A stretch of DNA of 64,000 nt from NCBI RefSeq assembly GCF_022678625.1, contig NZ_JALBYQ010000007.1:1-64000 (forward strand). Reading direction: 5' to 3'. Each line of letters opens with the position of its first letter. Within the stretch, counting starts at the first letter, position 1. This document shows positions 62,420-64,000 of the stretch, piece by piece. The translations under genes and the position numbers were made by a program. Under the pieces are notes generated by a model, which was given only the letters and a program-made list of their open reading frames with translations, was not told the DNA's origin and did not search any database. The stretch comes from Aliiroseovarius subalbicans. GTDB lineage: Bacteria > Pseudomonadota > Alphaproteobacteria > Rhodobacterales > Rhodobacteraceae.

Positions 62420-62892
62420 ATGTTCTCTCCTGCTTGCTGGTCATCGATGAACTGTTTGATTTCGTGTTCCTCGGCATCACTTAATGCGCGCGGATCAGGC
62501 TTTTTTCTCCTGCGCAGCAAGGTCGCTAAACCGACGCCCAGGGCCATCACCAGCATCGCCGGGGGTGCAAACCACAAGACGTAGGTTCTCGTGTTCAAAG
62601 GGGGTTTAAGCAGGACATAGTCCCCATAGCGTGCCCGGATGAAGGCCAAGGCTTCGTCGTTGCTGTCCCCGGCGACAATGCGTTCACGGACCAGCAAGCG
62701 TAGGTCCCGCGCCACTCCTGCGTTTGAACTGTCGATGTCCTGGTTCAGACACACGACGCAACGAAGCCCCTTTGACACCTCACGGGCGCGTGCCTCCAAC
62801 ACTGGGTCATCCAGCATCTCGTCAGGCTCGACGGCCAGCGCAGCCATCGGTATGGCCATTGCAAAGAGAAGAACAAAAAGTCTCAGCATCAC
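62416..62892 (-). CDS. ccmH: CcmH heme-ligation thiol reductase
   Basis: A 158-residue protein with a signal peptide, the RCVVCLNQDI motif (paired cysteines), YGDYVLLKPP and a C-terminal membrane helix. CcmH reduces apocytochrome cysteines for heme attachment. Overlaps both neighbours by 4 bases. Confidence 0.93.
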   Translation of the reverse strand: MMLRLFVLLFAMAIPMAALAVEPDEMLDDPVLEARAREVSKGLRCVVCLNQDIDSSNAGVARDLRLLVRERIVAGDSNDEALAFIRARYGDYVLLKPPLNTRTYVLWFAPPAMLVMALGVGLATLLRRRKKPDPRALSDAEEHEIKQFIDDQQAGENI

Positions 62893-63452
62893 AGATCCTC
62901 TCTGAGCAATGCGCCTGCCTGCACAAGGGCTTCGCGAAATTTTCCGACCGCAACCTCTCCCACGACCGGGCCGACATGCCGGTAGAGCACAGTGCCATCA
63001 GAGCTGACGATGAACGTCTCCGGCACACCGGAAATCCCCCACTCGATCCCTGCACGCCCCGAAATGTCAGAGCCAATTCGCGCGTAAGGGTTTCCGAGCT
63101 CGGTCAACCACCTTGCGGCGTCCTCAGGCTCGTCTTTGTAGTTGATGCCAAAAAGGCGGATGCCGTCCCGCTCGGCCAGGCTGGTCAGCACCGCATGTTC
63201 TGCGCGGCATGGCACACACCAAGATGCGAAAACATTCAAGATAACAGCTGTTTCAGTGCCAACCAGGTTCGAGCGCGACAAGCCAGGCGTTTCCACGCCC
63301 ACAACCGGTTCTAAATCAAAATCCGGCGCAGGTTGTGCGATCAACACGGACGGGACTTCGTTCGGATCCCGATCCGGGTTCAGACCCCAAAGGAAAAAGC
63401 CGCCAAAAACGACCGCAACCAGTAGTGGGAGGAATGCCAGTATTCGTTTCAT
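62889..63452 (-). CDS. ccmG: CcmG/DsbE thiol-disulfide protein
   Basis: A 187-residue membrane-anchored thioredoxin-fold protein (FLPLLVAVVFGGFFLWGL) with FASWCVPCRAEH, the WCVPC active site, and GVPETFIVS. It supplies reductant to CcmH and apocytochrome. Lies between ccmF and ccmH. Confidence 0.93.
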   Translation of the reverse strand: MKRILAFLPLLVAVVFGGFFLWGLNPDRDPNEVPSVLIAQPAPDFDLEPVVGVETPGLSRSNLVGTETAVILNVFASWCVPCRAEHAVLTSLAERDGIRLFGINYKDEPEDAARWLTELGNPYARIGSDISGRAGIEWGISGVPETFIVSSDGTVLYRHVGPVVGEVAVGKFREALVQAGALLREDL

Positions 63453-63454
63453 GA

Positions 63455-64000
63455 CTATTCCGCCGGAGTTGAGAGCGCGGAGGTCGCGCGTGTGCGTTTT
63501 GGTGCGCCAACCCGAAGCCGCCGATCTGATAGGGACAATGCGCCCCCCAGGATTAGAAATGTGCTTCCCAACCAGATGAAATTGACGAAAGGTTCATACA
63601 GAATGCGCAGGGTCCAGGCGCCACTCAGCTCCGCGTCTTCTGACGCCGGTTCGGCGATCGAAGCGTAGAGGTCCCCTGCAAGGGTGGAGCGAATTGCGCT
63701 TTCCGTTGTTGAGCTTTCAGCAATCGGATAATACCGCCTCTCAGGGAATAGTGTTGTAATGCTCTCCCCGTTTCGCGTGACATCCAGCGTGCCGCGGTCT
63801 GCAAAGTAGTTTGGACCACGTACGCGCTCAACGCCTTCAAAGGTCACTTCGAACCCGGCAATCTCGATTGTTGATCCAGGTGCCACAAACACAACCTCTT
63901 CAACCTTCCAGGCGCTGGAGCCGATAAAGCCGAACATTGCAACCGCAAGCCCTGCATGGGCCATTGTCATTCCGTGTGACGCACGTGGCAGGTTTCGGGC
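63455..64000 (-). CDS. ccmF: CcmF heme lyase, C-terminal part only
   Basis: The frame runs off the right edge (it reads ARNLPRASHGMTMAHAGLAV from 64000), so only the last 181 residues are seen, ending in a membrane helix (FIWLGSTFLILGGALSL). The MTMAHAGLAV segment and position before ccmG identify CcmF, the heme lyase. Confidence 0.88.
   Translation of the reverse strand, partial: ARNLPRASHGMTMAHAGLAVAMFGFIGSSAWKVEEVVFVAPGSTIEIAGFEVTFEGVERVRGPNYFADRGTLDVTRNGESITTLFPERRYYPIAESSTTESAIRSTLAGDLYASIAEPASEDAELSGAWTLRILYEPFVNFIWLGSTFLILGGALSLSDRRLRVGAPKRTRATSALSTPAE

Overview
The window looks like part of a large conjugative repABC plasmid (or chromid) from an alphaproteobacterium of the Rhodobacteraceae/Roseobacter type. 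The reasons are a complete repA-repB-repC cassette with parS palindromes of the repABC class and an antisense RNA between repB and repC, a VirB/VirD4 conjugation system, a TAXI-type TRAP transporter, and generally GC-rich alphaproteobacterial coding. No transposase, tRNA, rRNA or CRISPR array was seen. All product names come from recognising motifs and family patterns by eye; no database search was run.

Layout. 0-1.8 kb: a mercury uptake operon (merT, merP, a decayed merF, a GDCCVxC protein) diverging from merR across a perfect operator; no mercuric reductase is present in the window. 2.2-6.5 kb: a DUF736 gene, then repA, repB and repC with three parS-like sites, a DnaA box and a ctRNA. 6.5-8.6 kb: an AbiEi/AbiEii-type toxin-antitoxin pair behind a direct-repeat operator. 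8.8-13.6 kb: an ArdC antirestriction gene, a Zn/Cd/Pb-type MerR regulator diverging from a transglutaminase-like gene, a cation diffusion facilitator and a frameshifted methyltransferase, then small leading-region genes including DUF2958. 13.6-18.6 kb: a candidate oriT, a mobilization accessory gene, a MOBP-type relaxase and VirD4. 18.8-19.9 kb: an orphan Imm7-like immunity protein.

20.5-30.1 kb is a metabolic island: a TAXI-TRAP permease and binding protein, a LysR regulator, and a divergent operon of tartrate dehydrogenase-like enzyme, glycerate 2-kinase, pyruvate kinase and enolase. Together these could import a C4 hydroxyacid such as tartrate and carry it through glycerate, 2-phosphoglycerate and PEP to pyruvate. 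30.3-41.4 kb holds the complete virB operon on the minus strand (virB1-virB11 equivalents), including a protein in which a lytic transglycosylase domain sits inside a VirB5-like frame.

42.8-64 kb is a copper and periplasmic redox island. Copper sensing and export (cueR, copA, copZ) sit beside a disrupted CueO-type oxidase. A minus-strand run follows: L,D-transpeptidase, cytochrome c, a His-rich protein, a cytochrome c' with a Met/Gly-rich insert, a di-heme cytochrome c, a multicopper oxidase, DsbA, DUF3047, a second multicopper oxidase and another cytochrome c. On the plus strand are a small membrane protein behind a CueR-type promoter, a DsbD-like reductase and a second L,D-transpeptidase. 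The edge carries ccmI, ccmH, ccmG and the end of ccmF, the machinery that would mature these cytochromes. The oxidase/cytochrome/thiol/Ccm island is the strongest candidate here for an incompletely described system.
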